Shown here piece by piece: positions 8,811-16,922 of a DNA stretch of 64,000 bases. Each line of letters begins with the position of its first letter. The first letter of the stretch is position 1. The notes beneath the pieces are model-generated. The model did no database searches. It saw only the letters and a program-made list of their open reading frames with translations, and was not told where the DNA came from. Position numbers and translations under genes: made by a program. Origin of the DNA: Planotetraspora kaengkrachanensis (GTDB taxonomy: Bacteria > Actinomycetota > Actinomycetes > Streptosporangiales > Streptosporangiaceae); the NCBI RefSeq assembly GCF_016862895.1, contig NZ_BONV01000043.1, positions 1 through 64,000 on the forward strand, given 5' to 3'.

Positions 8811-9488
8811 ATGCGCAAGCTGGTCGTCACCCTGATCGTGCTTGCCGTCCTACTGGCCATCGCGGACAGGGTCGCGGTCGCCGGGGTGCAGCGTGAGATC
8901 GCCAAGCAGGTGGCGGCGAAGTACGACCTCACGACCCCTCCCACGGTGGAGATCAAGGGCATCCCCTTCCTCACTCAGGCGCTCCTCGGGCGGTACGACG
9001 AGATCGCCGTCGCGATCGGCCCGATGACCGTCGAGGACGTCAAGCTGTCGAAGATCGACGCCACTCTGACCGGCGTGACCGCTCCCCTGGGCGACCTCAT
9101 CCAGGACCCCTCGAAGACCGACATCCGGGCCGAGAACGTGACCGGCGCCGTGGTGATCCCCTGGGAGACCATCGCCGACCGGGCACCGAACGGCATCAAG
9201 ATCGACGGTGCGGGGGACGCGGTGCGGGTGTCCGGCACCATCAAGGCGCTGGGACGATCCGTGCCGGTCACGGCCGACATGAAGATCGCCGTCGTGTCCG
9301 GGGCGGTGCGGCTGACCCCGGTCGGCGTGAAGGTCGCGGGCGGCCTGTCCGTCCCGAACCCGGAGAGGTTCATCAGCTTCACCGTCCCTGTCAAGGATCT
9401 GCCACTCGGCCTTAAAATCACAGGCGTGAAGACGACCCCCGTGGGGCTCGCGGTCGAGGGCTCCGCCTCCGATGTCCCCCTCCGGTGA
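8811..9488 (+). CDS. DUF2993 (LmeA-like) envelope phospholipid-binding protein
   Basis: A 225-residue protein with one N-terminal hydrophobic segment (about residues 4-19) that is a signal peptide or membrane anchor, followed by a beta-rich DUF2993 domain. LmeA of mycobacteria, of this family, binds phosphoinositides and supports lipomannan elongation. Here the function is inferred only as lipid-binding in the envelope. The start ATG 8811 has GAGGAG upstream. The 3' end overlaps the following sigma factor gene by 17 bp if that gene starts at 9472. Confidence 0.8.
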   Translation: MRKLVVTLIVLAVLLAIADRVAVAGVQREIAKQVAAKYDLTTPPTVEIKGIPFLTQALLGRYDEIAVAIGPMTVEDVKLSKIDATLTGVTAPLGDLIQDPSKTDIRAENVTGAVVIPWETIADRAPNGIKIDGAGDAVRVSGTIKALGRSVPVTADMKIAVVSGAVRLTPVGVKVAGGLSVPNPERFISFTVPVKDLPLGLKITGVKTTPVGLAVEGSASDVPLR

Positions 9489-10050
9489 CCTGGAACACAC
9501 TCCTGAACCCGACGGCCCGGCCGTACGTGATGAGGGTGTGAGTCCAGCCGGAACCGCCGCCGACGAGCTCATGCGCGCGCTGGTGGAAGATCACGGCGGG
9601 CCGCTGTACGGCTACGTGCTGCGCCTGACCGGAGATCCGGGCAGAGCGGAGGACGTCGTGCAGGAGACGCTGCTGCGAGCCTGGCGCCATCCGTCCGTGC
9701 TCGGAGCGCGGCCCGTGCGCGCGTGGCTGTTCACCGTCGCCCGCAACCTGGTCGTCGACCAGCACCGGGCCCGCCAGGCCCGGCCGCAGGAGACGGGCGA
9801 CGAGGCCCTGGCCGTGGTACCCGCGGACGACGAGCTGGACAAGGCCGTCGAGTCGTGGGCGGTGGCGGAGGCGCTGGCCTCGCTCAGACCGGAGCACCGC
9901 GAGGTGCTCCTGGAGACGTACTACCGGGGGAGATCGGTGAAGGAGGCGTCAGCGGTCCTCGGCATACCGGCGGGCACGGTCAAGTCGAGGACCTACTATG
10001 CGCTCCGCGCGCTGAAGCTCGCCCTGGAGGAACGGGGGCTTGCGCCATGA
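9472..10050 (+). CDS. ECF sigma factor (SigK/SigL-like sigma-70 family)
   Basis: A small group 4 sigma factor of 192 residues or fewer that redirects RNA polymerase. Region 2 is seen in YGYVLRLTGDPGRAEDVVQE and AWLFTVARNLVVDQHRA, and region 4 in LRPEHREVLLETYYRG and IPAGTVKSRTYYALRALK. The first about 30 residues look unstructured, and internal starts (for example GTG 9538) are possible. Its stop overlaps the anti-sigma ATG (ATGA), showing translational coupling. The signal that activates it is unknown. Confidence 0.92.
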   Translation: MSPSGDLEHTPEPDGPAVRDEGVSPAGTAADELMRALVEDHGGPLYGYVLRLTGDPGRAEDVVQETLLRAWRHPSVLGARPVRAWLFTVARNLVVDQHRARQARPQETGDEALAVVPADDELDKAVESWAVAEALASLRPEHREVLLETYYRGRSVKEASAVLGIPAGTVKSRTYYALRALKLALEERGLAP

Positions 10051-10817
10051 CCTGCGACGACGACGTGCGTATGTCGCTCGGGGTCTACATCCTGGGCGCG
10101 TTGGACGACGACGAGGTCGCCGAGGTGGAGGCCCATCTCGACGGATGTCCCGAATGCCGGGCCGAGCTGGCGGAGCTGTCCGGGCTGCCGCCCGTGCTGG
10201 CGCTCGTCTCTGAGGACGACATCCGGCACGCCGCCGCGCCGCCGCGGGCCGTGCTCGACCGGCTCGTCGCCACCTCTGTCCGGCGCAGCCGCTGGTCGCG
10301 GGCACTGCTGGCCCTGGCCGCCTCCATCGTGGTCGCGGCGCTCGGCGGTACGGCCTGGCTGGCGGTCGACCGCGGCGCCGGGGACACGGTGTCGACGGCG
10401 TCCTCGGGCGAGGTCGCCGCGGCGAGACCGAGCACGCCGACCGCCGCCGCGGCGAGCGGCGCCGGCGACGTGGCCGCCCCGAAGATCGCTTCCGACGCTC
10501 CGCAGGTGGAGGCCTCCAGGGCGACGGTGAGGCGGGAGGTCACGCAGGGTGACATCCGGCTCGGCGTCCGGCTCACGACCGAGACCGGTGGCACGAAGGT
10601 CGTCGCCTGGGTCCGCGGCGTCCCCGGAGGCATCGTGTGCCGGCTGTGGGCGATCGGCAGGGACGGCACCAGGTCGCCTGCCGGGAGCTGGGAGGTGCCC
10701 CCCGGGGGCTACCGCCCCGGCCAGTGGTACGACGGCGTGACGGAGCTCCCGATGGGGCAGATCGCTCGCTTCGAGCTGTCCACCTCCGACGGGGGGCTCG
10801 TGAAACTCGACGTGTGA
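10047..10817 (+). CDS. Anti-sigma factor with zinc-binding (ZAS) N-terminus
   Basis: A 256-residue single-pass membrane protein expected to hold the upstream ECF sigma factor inactive. The N-terminus has the zinc anti-sigma motif H-x3-C-x2-C (HLDGCPEC, about residues 31-38), a transmembrane helix near residues 87-109 (ALLALAASIVVAALGG), then an Ala/Ser/Pro-rich linker and an extracytoplasmic RskA-like domain. ATG at 10047 overlaps the sigma stop. A two-gene sigma/anti-sigma operon. Confidence 0.9.
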   Translation: MTCDDDVRMSLGVYILGALDDDEVAEVEAHLDGCPECRAELAELSGLPPVLALVSEDDIRHAAAPPRAVLDRLVATSVRRSRWSRALLALAASIVVAALGGTAWLAVDRGAGDTVSTASSGEVAAARPSTPTAAAASGAGDVAAPKIASDAPQVEASRATVRREVTQGDIRLGVRLTTETGGTKVVAWVRGVPGGIVCRLWAIGRDGTRSPAGSWEVPPGGYRPGQWYDGVTELPMGQIARFELSTSDGGLVKLDV

Positions 10818-10897
10818 CCTGTCACCCGCGGAAACCGTTGTGACGGGCGTTCGTTCTCGGGTAGGCATGACGGGAATGAATCCGCGGGGAAGGCGGG

Positions 10898-11374
10898 TTG
10901 CACAGCAGGATGGCCGGAATCGTGGTCCTGGGCGCGACGCTCGTCGTCGGCGCGATCATCGGGTTCCTGATGAGGCGCCGCGACGGGAAGGTGCGTGCCG
11001 TGAAGCAGGCGGACTCCGGGGCCCGCCCGGTGGTGACGAGCGACGATCTCGGCTCGCCGCTGGGCGAGCGCGCCACCCTCGTGCAGTTCTCCACCGCCTT
11101 CTGCCAGCCCTGCCGGGCGACCAGGCGCGTTCTCCACGATGTCGCGGAGATGGTGCCCGGGGTCCGGCACGTCGAGATCGACGCCGAGTCACGGCTCGAT
11201 CTCGTCAGGCGGTTCGACGTGATGCGGACGCCGACGGTCCTGGTCGTCGACGACTCGGGCAACGTCGTGAAGCGGGCCTCCGGCCTGCCCAGGAAGGCCG
11301 ACGTCATCGCGGCCCTCGGCGCTGCGGTCGACGGCGCGTCTCATGACTCGTCTCATCAATCGGACAGTGTGTGA
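10898..11374 (+). CDS. Membrane-anchored thioredoxin-like protein
   Basis: A thioredoxin-fold protein of about 158 residues with an N-terminal hydrophobic helix (GIVVLGATLVVGAIIGFLM) and active site FCQPC (CxxC) near residue 68, plus the cis-proline segment MRTPTVLVVDD. Probably a thiol-disulfide reductase or sulfur-handling partner for the downstream DUF4395/sulfurtransferase genes, with which it is conserved. Start is uncertain: TTG at 10898 has GGGGAAGG upstream, while ATG at 10910 has only a poorly placed AGCAGG. Confidence 0.85.
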   Translation: MHSRMAGIVVLGATLVVGAIIGFLMRRRDGKVRAVKQADSGARPVVTSDDLGSPLGERATLVQFSTAFCQPCRATRRVLHDVAEMVPGVRHVEIDAESRLDLVRRFDVMRTPTVLVVDDSGNVVKRASGLPRKADVIAALGAAVDGASHDSSHQSDSV

Positions 11375-11406
11375 CAGATGGCGAGACGACAGGTACTGTC
11401 GTGGTC

Positions 11407-11490
11407 ATGACTCCCACGACAGAGCTGCTCACGAAGCGGCGCGCGGTGGACTTCTGCCGCGTGGCCACATCGCTCTGTCGCATGGCCTGA
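11407..11490 (+). CDS. 27-residue cysteine-containing leader peptide of the sulfur operon
   Basis: A short frame upstream of the DUF4395/sulfurtransferase genes encodes MTPTTELLTKRRAVDFCRVA and then TSLCRMA. Short peptides with the pattern LTKRR.VD.CRV and cysteines near the end are known upstream of sulfur-assimilation and sulfurtransferase operons in actinobacteria, where cysteine-dependent translation acts as an attenuator. Two cysteine codons (residues 17 and 24) could act as the sensor. It ends 55 bp before the next start codon. The function is by family analogy. Confidence 0.7.
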   Translation: MTPTTELLTKRRAVDFCRVATSLCRMA

Positions 11491-11545
11491 GGGTGATTCC
11501 CGCGGCTTTCGCCGCATTCCGTGAATCGTTCAGGAGCATCCCACG

Positions 11546-11956
11546 ATGCAAATCGACCCTCGAGGCCCCCGGTTCGGTGCGGCCGTCACGACCCTGGTAC
11601 TCGCGATCACCCTGGTGACGCGCAGCCCCTGGCTGCTGGCACTGCAGGCGATCGTGTTCGCGTTCGGCGCCTTCGACGCCTCGCCGTACGGGCTCCTTTA
11701 CCGGAGGCTGGTGCGGCCGCGGCTGGGACCGCCGGGCGAACTGGAGGACGCCGCGCCGCCGCGCTTCGCGCAGGGCGTCGGACTGGGGTTCGCGATCGTG
11801 GGGTTGATCGGGTTCGCGGCAGGAATCACACCGCTGGCTCTGGGTGCGACAGCAGCGGCACTGCTGGCCGCCTTTCTCAACGCAGCCTTCGGCCTCTGCC
11901 TGGGCTGCGAGATGTACCTGATCATCCGCCGTCTACAACCTGGGAGAACACAATGA
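11546..11956 (+). CDS. DUF4395 membrane protein
   Basis: A 136-residue integral membrane protein with about four hydrophobic segments and a C-terminal CLGCEMYL motif (CxxC, about residues 118-121) facing a membrane edge. DUF4395 proteins are repeatedly linked with thioredoxin-like and rhodanese genes, which suggests transport or relay of sulfur or thiols, but no activity is proven. Its TGA overlaps the ATG of the sulfurtransferase (ATGA), so the two are translationally coupled. Confidence 0.88.
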   Translation: MQIDPRGPRFGAAVTTLVLAITLVTRSPWLLALQAIVFAFGAFDASPYGLLYRRLVRPRLGPPGELEDAAPPRFAQGVGLGFAIVGLIGFAAGITPLALGATAAALLAAFLNAAFGLCLGCEMYLIIRRLQPGRTQ

Positions 11957-12792
11957 GCCGCTCCGCCGTCCTGGTGGATGCCGACTGGGTCGAGGCCAAC
12001 CTCGACACGCCCGGTGTCGTGCTCGTCGAGGTCGACGAGGACACCAGCGCCTACGCCAAGGGCCACATCCGCGGTGCCGTGAAGATCGACTGGCGTCAGG
12101 ACCTGCAGGACCCGGTCCGCCGCGACTTCGTCGACAAGGCGGGCTTCGAGGCGCTGCTCTCGGCCCGTGGCATCGCCAACGACGACACCGTCGTCCTCTA
12201 CGGTGGCAACAACAACTGGTTCGCCGCCTACGCCTACTGGTACTTCAAGCTCTACGGCCACGAGAACGTCAAGCTGCTCGACGGTGGCCGCAAGAAGTGG
12301 GAGCTCGACTCCCGCGAGCTGGTCGAGGACGTGGCTCCCCGTTCCGCCACCACCTACACCGCCTCGGAGCAGGACCTGTCGATCCGCGCCTTCCGTGACG
12401 ACGTCGTCGCCGCGATCGGCAAGCAGAACCTGGTCGACGTCCGCTCGCCCGACGAGTTCACCGGCAAGCTGCTCGCCCCGGCCCACCTTCCGCAGGAGCA
12501 GGCGCAGCGCGCGGGCCACGTGCCCACCGCCCGCAACATCCCGTGGTCGAAGGCGGCCAACGACGACGGCACCTTCCGCTCCGACGACGAGCTGAAGGAC
12601 CTCTACGCGGGTGAGGGCGTCGACTTCGGCAAGGACACCATCGCCTACTGCCGCATCGGCGAGCGCTCGGCGCACTCGTGGTTCGTGCTGCACGAGATCC
12701 TCGACCAGGCGAACGTGAAGAACTACGACGGTTCGTGGACCGAGTACGGCTCGCTCGTGGGCGTGCCGATCGAGTTGGGGGAGGCCCGCTGA
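11953..12792 (+). CDS. sseA: Thiosulfate/3-mercaptopyruvate sulfurtransferase (rhodanese)
   Basis: A two-domain rhodanese of 279 residues that transfers sulfane sulfur to a thiophilic acceptor. The N-terminal domain is non-catalytic (HIRGAVKIDWRQDLQD), and the C-terminal domain carries the active-site loop YCRIGERSAH, with the persulfide-forming cysteine near residue 233. The CRIGERS loop is typical of actinobacterial CysA/SseA enzymes. It overlaps DUF4395 upstream and DUF1416 downstream (TGATG), forming a tight operon under the probable cysteine-responsive leader peptide. Confidence 0.93.
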   Translation: MSRSAVLVDADWVEANLDTPGVVLVEVDEDTSAYAKGHIRGAVKIDWRQDLQDPVRRDFVDKAGFEALLSARGIANDDTVVLYGGNNNWFAAYAYWYFKLYGHENVKLLDGGRKKWELDSRELVEDVAPRSATTYTASEQDLSIRAFRDDVVAAIGKQNLVDVRSPDEFTGKLLAPAHLPQEQAQRAGHVPTARNIPWSKAANDDGTFRSDDELKDLYAGEGVDFGKDTIAYCRIGERSAHSWFVLHEILDQANVKNYDGSWTEYGSLVGVPIELGEAR

Positions 12793-13097
12793 TGTCCGTA
12801 CAAGCTCAAGGGTGCGCAGCTCCGGAGCAGACCGTCGCCCTGCCGGCAGGCATCGACCTGTCCACCCAGGCAGTGATCCAGGGCGTCGTCTCCGGCGCCG
12901 GCACCGCCTACGCGCGGCTGCTCGACCACTCCGGCGAGTTCACCGGTGAGGTCGTCGTCTCCGACGAGGGCATCTTCCGTTTCTTCGCGGCCCCCGGCCA
13001 GTGGACCGTCCGCATCATCGCGGGCGGCGGCGTCACGAAGGACGTCTCGGTCGAGGCCAAGATCGGCGAGGTCTCCCAGCTCGCCGTCGCCGTCTGA
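12792..13097 (+). CDS. DUF1416 protein (SseC-like)
   Basis: A 101-residue DUF1416 protein, regularly encoded after the sulfurtransferase in actinomycetes (SseC in mycobacteria). It has a predicted beta-sandwich (QGVVSGAGTAYARLLDHSGEF, IFRFFAAPGQWTVRI) and one cysteine near residue 8. Its exact role in sulfur transfer is unknown. The ATG overlaps the previous stop by one base, and a strong terminator follows. Confidence 0.9.
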   Translation: MSVQAQGCAAPEQTVALPAGIDLSTQAVIQGVVSGAGTAYARLLDHSGEFTGEVVVSDEGIFRFFAAPGQWTVRIIAGGGVTKDVSVEAKIGEVSQLAVAV

Positions 13098-13115
13098 CCT
13101 TCGCGTCACCGCAGG

Positions 13116-13144
13116 GCCGGCACTCTTCTCGAGTGCCGGCCTTT
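13116..13144 (+). terminator. Terminator of the sulfur operon
   Basis: A perfect 10-bp stem GCCGGCACTC/GAGTGCCGGC with a five-base loop, followed by CTTT. Confidence 0.85.
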
Positions 13145-13220
13145 CGCATTCTCGGCGGCGCCACTCCCGTGACGGTCTTCCGCTGCGGCAGGATGCTCAG
13201 CGTCGATCGAACCCGATAGC

Positions 13221-14522
13221 ATGCGGCAGATGTCCGGAACGTCCGCGCCCCCTGTCCCGGCCCAGGCTGCCGTTGCCCCCAAGGCGACCTGGACGATGTC
13301 GCCGTACGCGCTCCCGCTGCACACGCTGCGGATCGCCGCGAACTGCGCCCTGCCGCTGATCATCTGGTTCTCCGCGGGGCGGCTCGTGCGGTGGGCGTTG
13401 CTGCTGCTGGCGGCGACCCTCTCGCACGGGTCGTGGTACCAGGCCCGCCTGGTCGTCGTCCTGTTCCTCTTCACGATCGTGGTGATGATCTCTCTCGCCA
13501 CCACGGTGGGCATGTTGTACGTGATCCGGGGCGCGCTGATGGAGACCCGGGCGCGCAGGACGGGTGACGAGGCCAAGGAAGGCCTGTTCGGAGCACTCAA
13601 CCGGACAGCCCTGGTCTTCTCGGGCATCTACATGACCTGGAGCTTCGTCGACCAGGACATCAGAGACTTCTTGAACATCGACCTGTTCCGCCAGCCCGAC
13701 GGGATCCTCGTCGACGTCATGGCCGGCCGGGAGAGCACGGTGATGGGAGGCCTGATCAGCCTCGACTTCAAGGTCTCGCTCGCCACCGCCCTGGTGGCCT
13801 ATCTGGTCAAGACCTTCTTCGGTCGCCGGCACGAGGCGGGCCAGGGCCGGTTCTCGGGGATCATGGCGACCTTCGGCGAGATCGCGTTCGTCTTCTACGG
13901 TCTGAACGCCATCTGGACGCTGGGCGGCGCCCGCTCCGACTGGATCGGCGCGCGGGCGGTCGTCGCCGGCGGGGAGAAGCTGGCGGCGGACGCGCAGAAC
14001 GCGATCCCCGGATGGGAGGCGTTCTGGTCGGACATCTGGCCGAACGTGATCTCCGGGCTCGCTCTTCCCCTGGCGTGGCTGACCGTTGGAATCCTCGTCT
14101 ACGGGGCGTACGCGGAGGACACCCAGACCACGATCAGGGGCACGCCTCTCGAGACGGCGGCCGCCCGGCTGCAGGACACGCACAGCCTGACCCGGCGAGC
14201 CCTCTCCAAGCTGACCGCCGGCTGGACCGAGCGCTGGATCCCGCTGCTCAACTCCCTCCGGCTTACGGTGAGGGGCGGGGCGCCGCTGTTCGGACTGTTC
14301 GCGCTCTGCTACGTCGGGCTGCACATCGGGGGCGACTACCTCGCCCGGGCGGGTCAGTACCTCGTGGCCAGCGACAAGCCGTACTTCTGGTTCATCACCG
14401 ACGTCCCGGTCTTCTTCGTCTCCGAGTTGCTGGTCACCACTTTGACCATGTGCCTCGTCGCCGCGACGTTCGACCTGGCGGCCACCCGGGACCGGCTGCG
14501 CCGGTCCCGCGTCACCGGGTGA
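13221..14522 (+). CDS. Polytopic membrane protein of unknown function
   Basis: A 433-residue protein I do not recognise. It has about seven to eight hydrophobic segments (roughly 36-52, 57-69, 76-103, 182-200, 215-234, 276-297, 354-372, 396-418) with a hydrophilic loop around 300-340. No catalytic motif is obvious. It is the first gene of a block that includes three single-pass proteins, a degenerate NTPase and a HerA-like ATPase. Its 3' end overlaps the opposite-strand gene by 11 bp. ATG at 13221 or 13230 could be the start. Confidence 0.85.
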   Translation: MRQMSGTSAPPVPAQAAVAPKATWTMSPYALPLHTLRIAANCALPLIIWFSAGRLVRWALLLLAATLSHGSWYQARLVVVLFLFTIVVMISLATTVGMLYVIRGALMETRARRTGDEAKEGLFGALNRTALVFSGIYMTWSFVDQDIRDFLNIDLFRQPDGILVDVMAGRESTVMGGLISLDFKVSLATALVAYLVKTFFGRRHEAGQGRFSGIMATFGEIAFVFYGLNAIWTLGGARSDWIGARAVVAGGEKLAADAQNAIPGWEAFWSDIWPNVISGLALPLAWLTVGILVYGAYAEDTQTTIRGTPLETAAARLQDTHSLTRRALSKLTAGWTERWIPLLNSLRLTVRGGAPLFGLFALCYVGLHIGGDYLARAGQYLVASDKPYFWFITDVPVFFVSELLVTTLTMCLVAATFDLAATRDRLRRSRVTG

Positions 14523-15453
14523 ACCGGAGCACCTGGTCGTCCCTCTCCTCCGTGGTGACCGCCTCCTTCATTGAGGCGTCCCCCGACTCGCCGGGCACGT
14601 CGCGGCTGATGCTGGGCCGCAACAGGACCGCGATCTGATCGGCGACCGACGGCGGCACCACGCCCATGAGGTCGATCCGGTACGGCGTGCCGATCTTGTT
14701 CTCCGCGGTCTCGAACGGGGTGGCGTCGTTGAGGACCTGTGCCACCCAGGTGCGTCCGGCCTTGTCCGTCAGCTCCACTTCGGGGGCGTAGTGCCGGATG
14801 GCCCCTTCGGCGTCGAGGGCCGTCCGCGTGACCGTGATCTTCATCCACTGGCGTGTGGGATCCGGCTTCGCCCCTGGGCTCGGATCGGGGATCCGGGCCG
14901 CGCTCACCTGCCACGACACGTGCTGCCAGGTGGCGGCCTTGCCGAGCTGGACGGTGTGGATGTGGTCGGGCGGCCGGCCGTACTGGTAGACGCCGAAGGC
15001 GAACCAGGCGGGGAACGCGATCGCGGCGGCCACGGAGAGGAACGCGCCGGAGCCCAGCAGGACGCGTCTCCGGCCGCGTGACATCTGCTTGCGCGCGGGC
15101 GGAGGGGGAGAGGCCGGCAGGGAGGGCCGCCGGTAGTGGGCGGGCAGCTCCACACGGGTGCCGGGGACGGCGGGGAAGGGCACCGTCAGGGTGTTCTCCT
15201 CCTCCGACGGAGCAGGCCAGACCCGCAGGTCCCCGACCGGCCGGAGCGTTCCCGGGATGGGGATCGACGGAGGCTGCGGGGGCGGGCCCGTGTAGGTGAT
15301 GTCCATGTCCGCGGGCTGGTCCAGAGGCGGCGCGAACCAGTCCCGGGAGTCGGGAGAGCCGGGGTCGTGCCGGTCTCCGCCCATCGGCGTCTCGCTCACG
15401 TCAGAACCTCGCTCAGGGTGCCTGTCGGATGTGTTACCGCTTCGCCGGCTCAT
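14512..15453 (-). CDS. Single-pass membrane protein with proline-rich cytoplasmic arm (unknown)
   Basis: A 313-residue protein: a long Pro/Asp-rich N-terminal arm (1-120), a basic patch MSRGRRRV, one transmembrane helix near 131-155, then an extracytoplasmic beta-rich domain like DUF4352/TipAS-type domains that monitor or bind ligands. The domain shares style with the next two genes (VELTDKAGRTW, ENKIGTPY). It is the last gene of a three-gene minus-strand operon, with a start overlapping the preceding stop (ATGA). No activity can be named. Confidence 0.8.
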   Translation of the reverse strand: MSRRSGNTSDRHPERGSDVSETPMGGDRHDPGSPDSRDWFAPPLDQPADMDITYTGPPPQPPSIPIPGTLRPVGDLRVWPAPSEEENTLTVPFPAVPGTRVELPAHYRRPSLPASPPPPARKQMSRGRRRVLLGSGAFLSVAAAIAFPAWFAFGVYQYGRPPDHIHTVQLGKAATWQHVSWQVSAARIPDPSPGAKPDPTRQWMKITVTRTALDAEGAIRHYAPEVELTDKAGRTWVAQVLNDATPFETAENKIGTPYRIDLMGVVPPSVADQIAVLLRPSISRDVPGESGDASMKEAVTTEERDDQVLRFTR

Positions 15454-16121
15454 GACGACACCAGAGGGTGGAAGGCCTCCGCGCGCGAGACCAGCCGGGC
15501 GGCCGCCGCGTCTGTGAGGCCCAGGTCGATCTCCGCCTCGGGGGTGGAGTTGTCCACGACGATCGCGGAGTCGGGCGGGATGAAGACGAAGCGGGCGCCT
15601 GGCAGGGCGGTGGGAGGCACCTCGTAGACGAGTGTCCCGGTCGACCAGAATCCCGGCTGGATCTGCTTGGCGAAGAAGGTGAGCGACTCGTCCACCTTGT
15701 CGGTGGGCCGGTAGCGGCGTCCGTCCGCGGTGAGCAGGAGGGGAGGGCCGAGCGAGTTCAGCCGCATGGGCTCGCTGCGGCTGGTCGCCCTCAGGTTCAC
15801 CAGAACGAACAGGGAGTTGGTCTCGACCTTCACGGCGCTCGATCCGGGAGTGACCCGCGTGTCCACCGAGTGCGCGGCCGTCACCGTCGTCACCTTCACG
15901 GTGTAGCGGTTCGTCTCCACGAACTGTCCGATCTCACCCTTCGTGGTGAGGTAGGACCCCTTCTGCTCGTAGGACATGGAGTGGGACTGGGCCCACACCG
16001 CCGCCGCCGCCAGGGCGAGGCCCGCGACGATCGCCACGACGCGGCCGAAGACGCTCCGCCGTTCCGGCTGCCTGCGGGCCGCGGGCCGGGCGGTCCGCTG
16101 TTCCTGTTGCGTCACCGTCAT
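15450..16121 (-). CDS. Single-pass membrane protein with extracytoplasmic domain (unknown)
   Basis: A 223-residue protein with a short basic cytoplasmic tail, a transmembrane helix (VVAIVAGLALAAAAVWAQ, about 27-44) and a beta-sandwich-type outer domain. The phrases LFVLVNLRATSRSEPM and LLLTADGRRYRPTDKV resemble DUF4352-like folds. ATG at 16121 overlaps the upstream gene's TGA; GTG at 16124 is an alternative. Middle gene of the three-gene operon and likely a paralogue of its neighbours. Confidence 0.8.
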   Translation of the reverse strand: MTVTQQEQRTARPAARRQPERRSVFGRVVAIVAGLALAAAAVWAQSHSMSYEQKGSYLTTKGEIGQFVETNRYTVKVTTVTAAHSVDTRVTPGSSAVKVETNSLFVLVNLRATSRSEPMRLNSLGPPLLLTADGRRYRPTDKVDESLTFFAKQIQPGFWSTGTLVYEVPPTALPGARFVFIPPDSAIVVDNSTPEAEIDLGLTDAAAARLVSRAEAFHPLVSS

Positions 16122-16777
16122 CACCCACGCTCCTGCTTCACGGGCAGGGTGACCTCGGCGGCGACCTCCGGAACGAAGGTCTCGTCGTCCTCGGTGTCGC
16201 CGACCAGTTGCCAATAATGCGTCTGGTCCCGCAGCCCGAGAGGCTCGAAGACGAAGCGGCCGACGTCGACGGTGACCGATGTGGGCGCCGTGGCCGTGGG
16301 CTCGAGCTCGTACTTCATGAACACCGTCGCCGTCACGTCAGGCTGCAGGAACCGGCTCTTGATCCCGAAGTCCGACGCGTAGACGTCGGGCCCGTACTCC
16401 GTCTTGATCTCGGGTCGCACGCGCAGGACGGATCCCGCGAAGCTGAAGGGCATCGACCTGATCTTGCCGGGCTCAGGGAGGAGGCCGACGCCGACGGTTT
16501 CGTCGCCCAGGTTGGTCACCCTCGCGGTGATCAGCAGGTAGCGCTTCTGCTCGCCGAAGGTCCCCTTCTCGACGGTGTCGACCGCCCTGACGAACTGTGT
16601 GCGGAACTCGCCCTGGTCGACGACCGCGCCTCGAGCGACCTTCGGGGGCGGTTCGTCGGCCGCCTGCGCGAGGCCGCCGAAGGCGGCGGTCACGCCGATG
16701 CCCGCCACCACCACCGCTGAGGCGACCGGAACCAGGACCGGACGTCGACGGCGGCTGCCACGGGGGGATGACATCAT
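16121..16777 (-). CDS. Single-pass or secreted protein with extracytoplasmic domain (unknown)
   Basis: A 218-residue protein with a basic N-terminus and a hydrophobic segment (VPVASAVVVAGIGVTAAFGG) that is either an anchor or a signal peptide, since an AQA site follows. The outer domain contains YLLITARVTNLGDETVG, again the DUF4352-like pattern, so the three genes look like paralogues with about the same fold. First gene of the operon, divergent from the NTPase-like gene at 16923; start at ATG 16777 or 16774. Confidence 0.8.
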   Translation of the reverse strand: MMSSPRGSRRRRPVLVPVASAVVVAGIGVTAAFGGLAQAADEPPPKVARGAVVDQGEFRTQFVRAVDTVEKGTFGEQKRYLLITARVTNLGDETVGVGLLPEPGKIRSMPFSFAGSVLRVRPEIKTEYGPDVYASDFGIKSRFLQPDVTATVFMKYELEPTATAPTSVTVDVGRFVFEPLGLRDQTHYWQLVGDTEDDETFVPEVAAEVTLPVKQERG

Positions 16778-16922
16778 GGCACCGGATGGTAGTACGCCCA
16801 CAGTCGAACCATTAGCCGCATTCGTCCCGTCGCTGGCCGGAAATGCGTCCCGAATGCCGAGAAGCCCGTCCTGATAGGGCTTACAGCTCCTACGCTGTGA
16901 CGCAGGCGGACATGGAGGGCAT

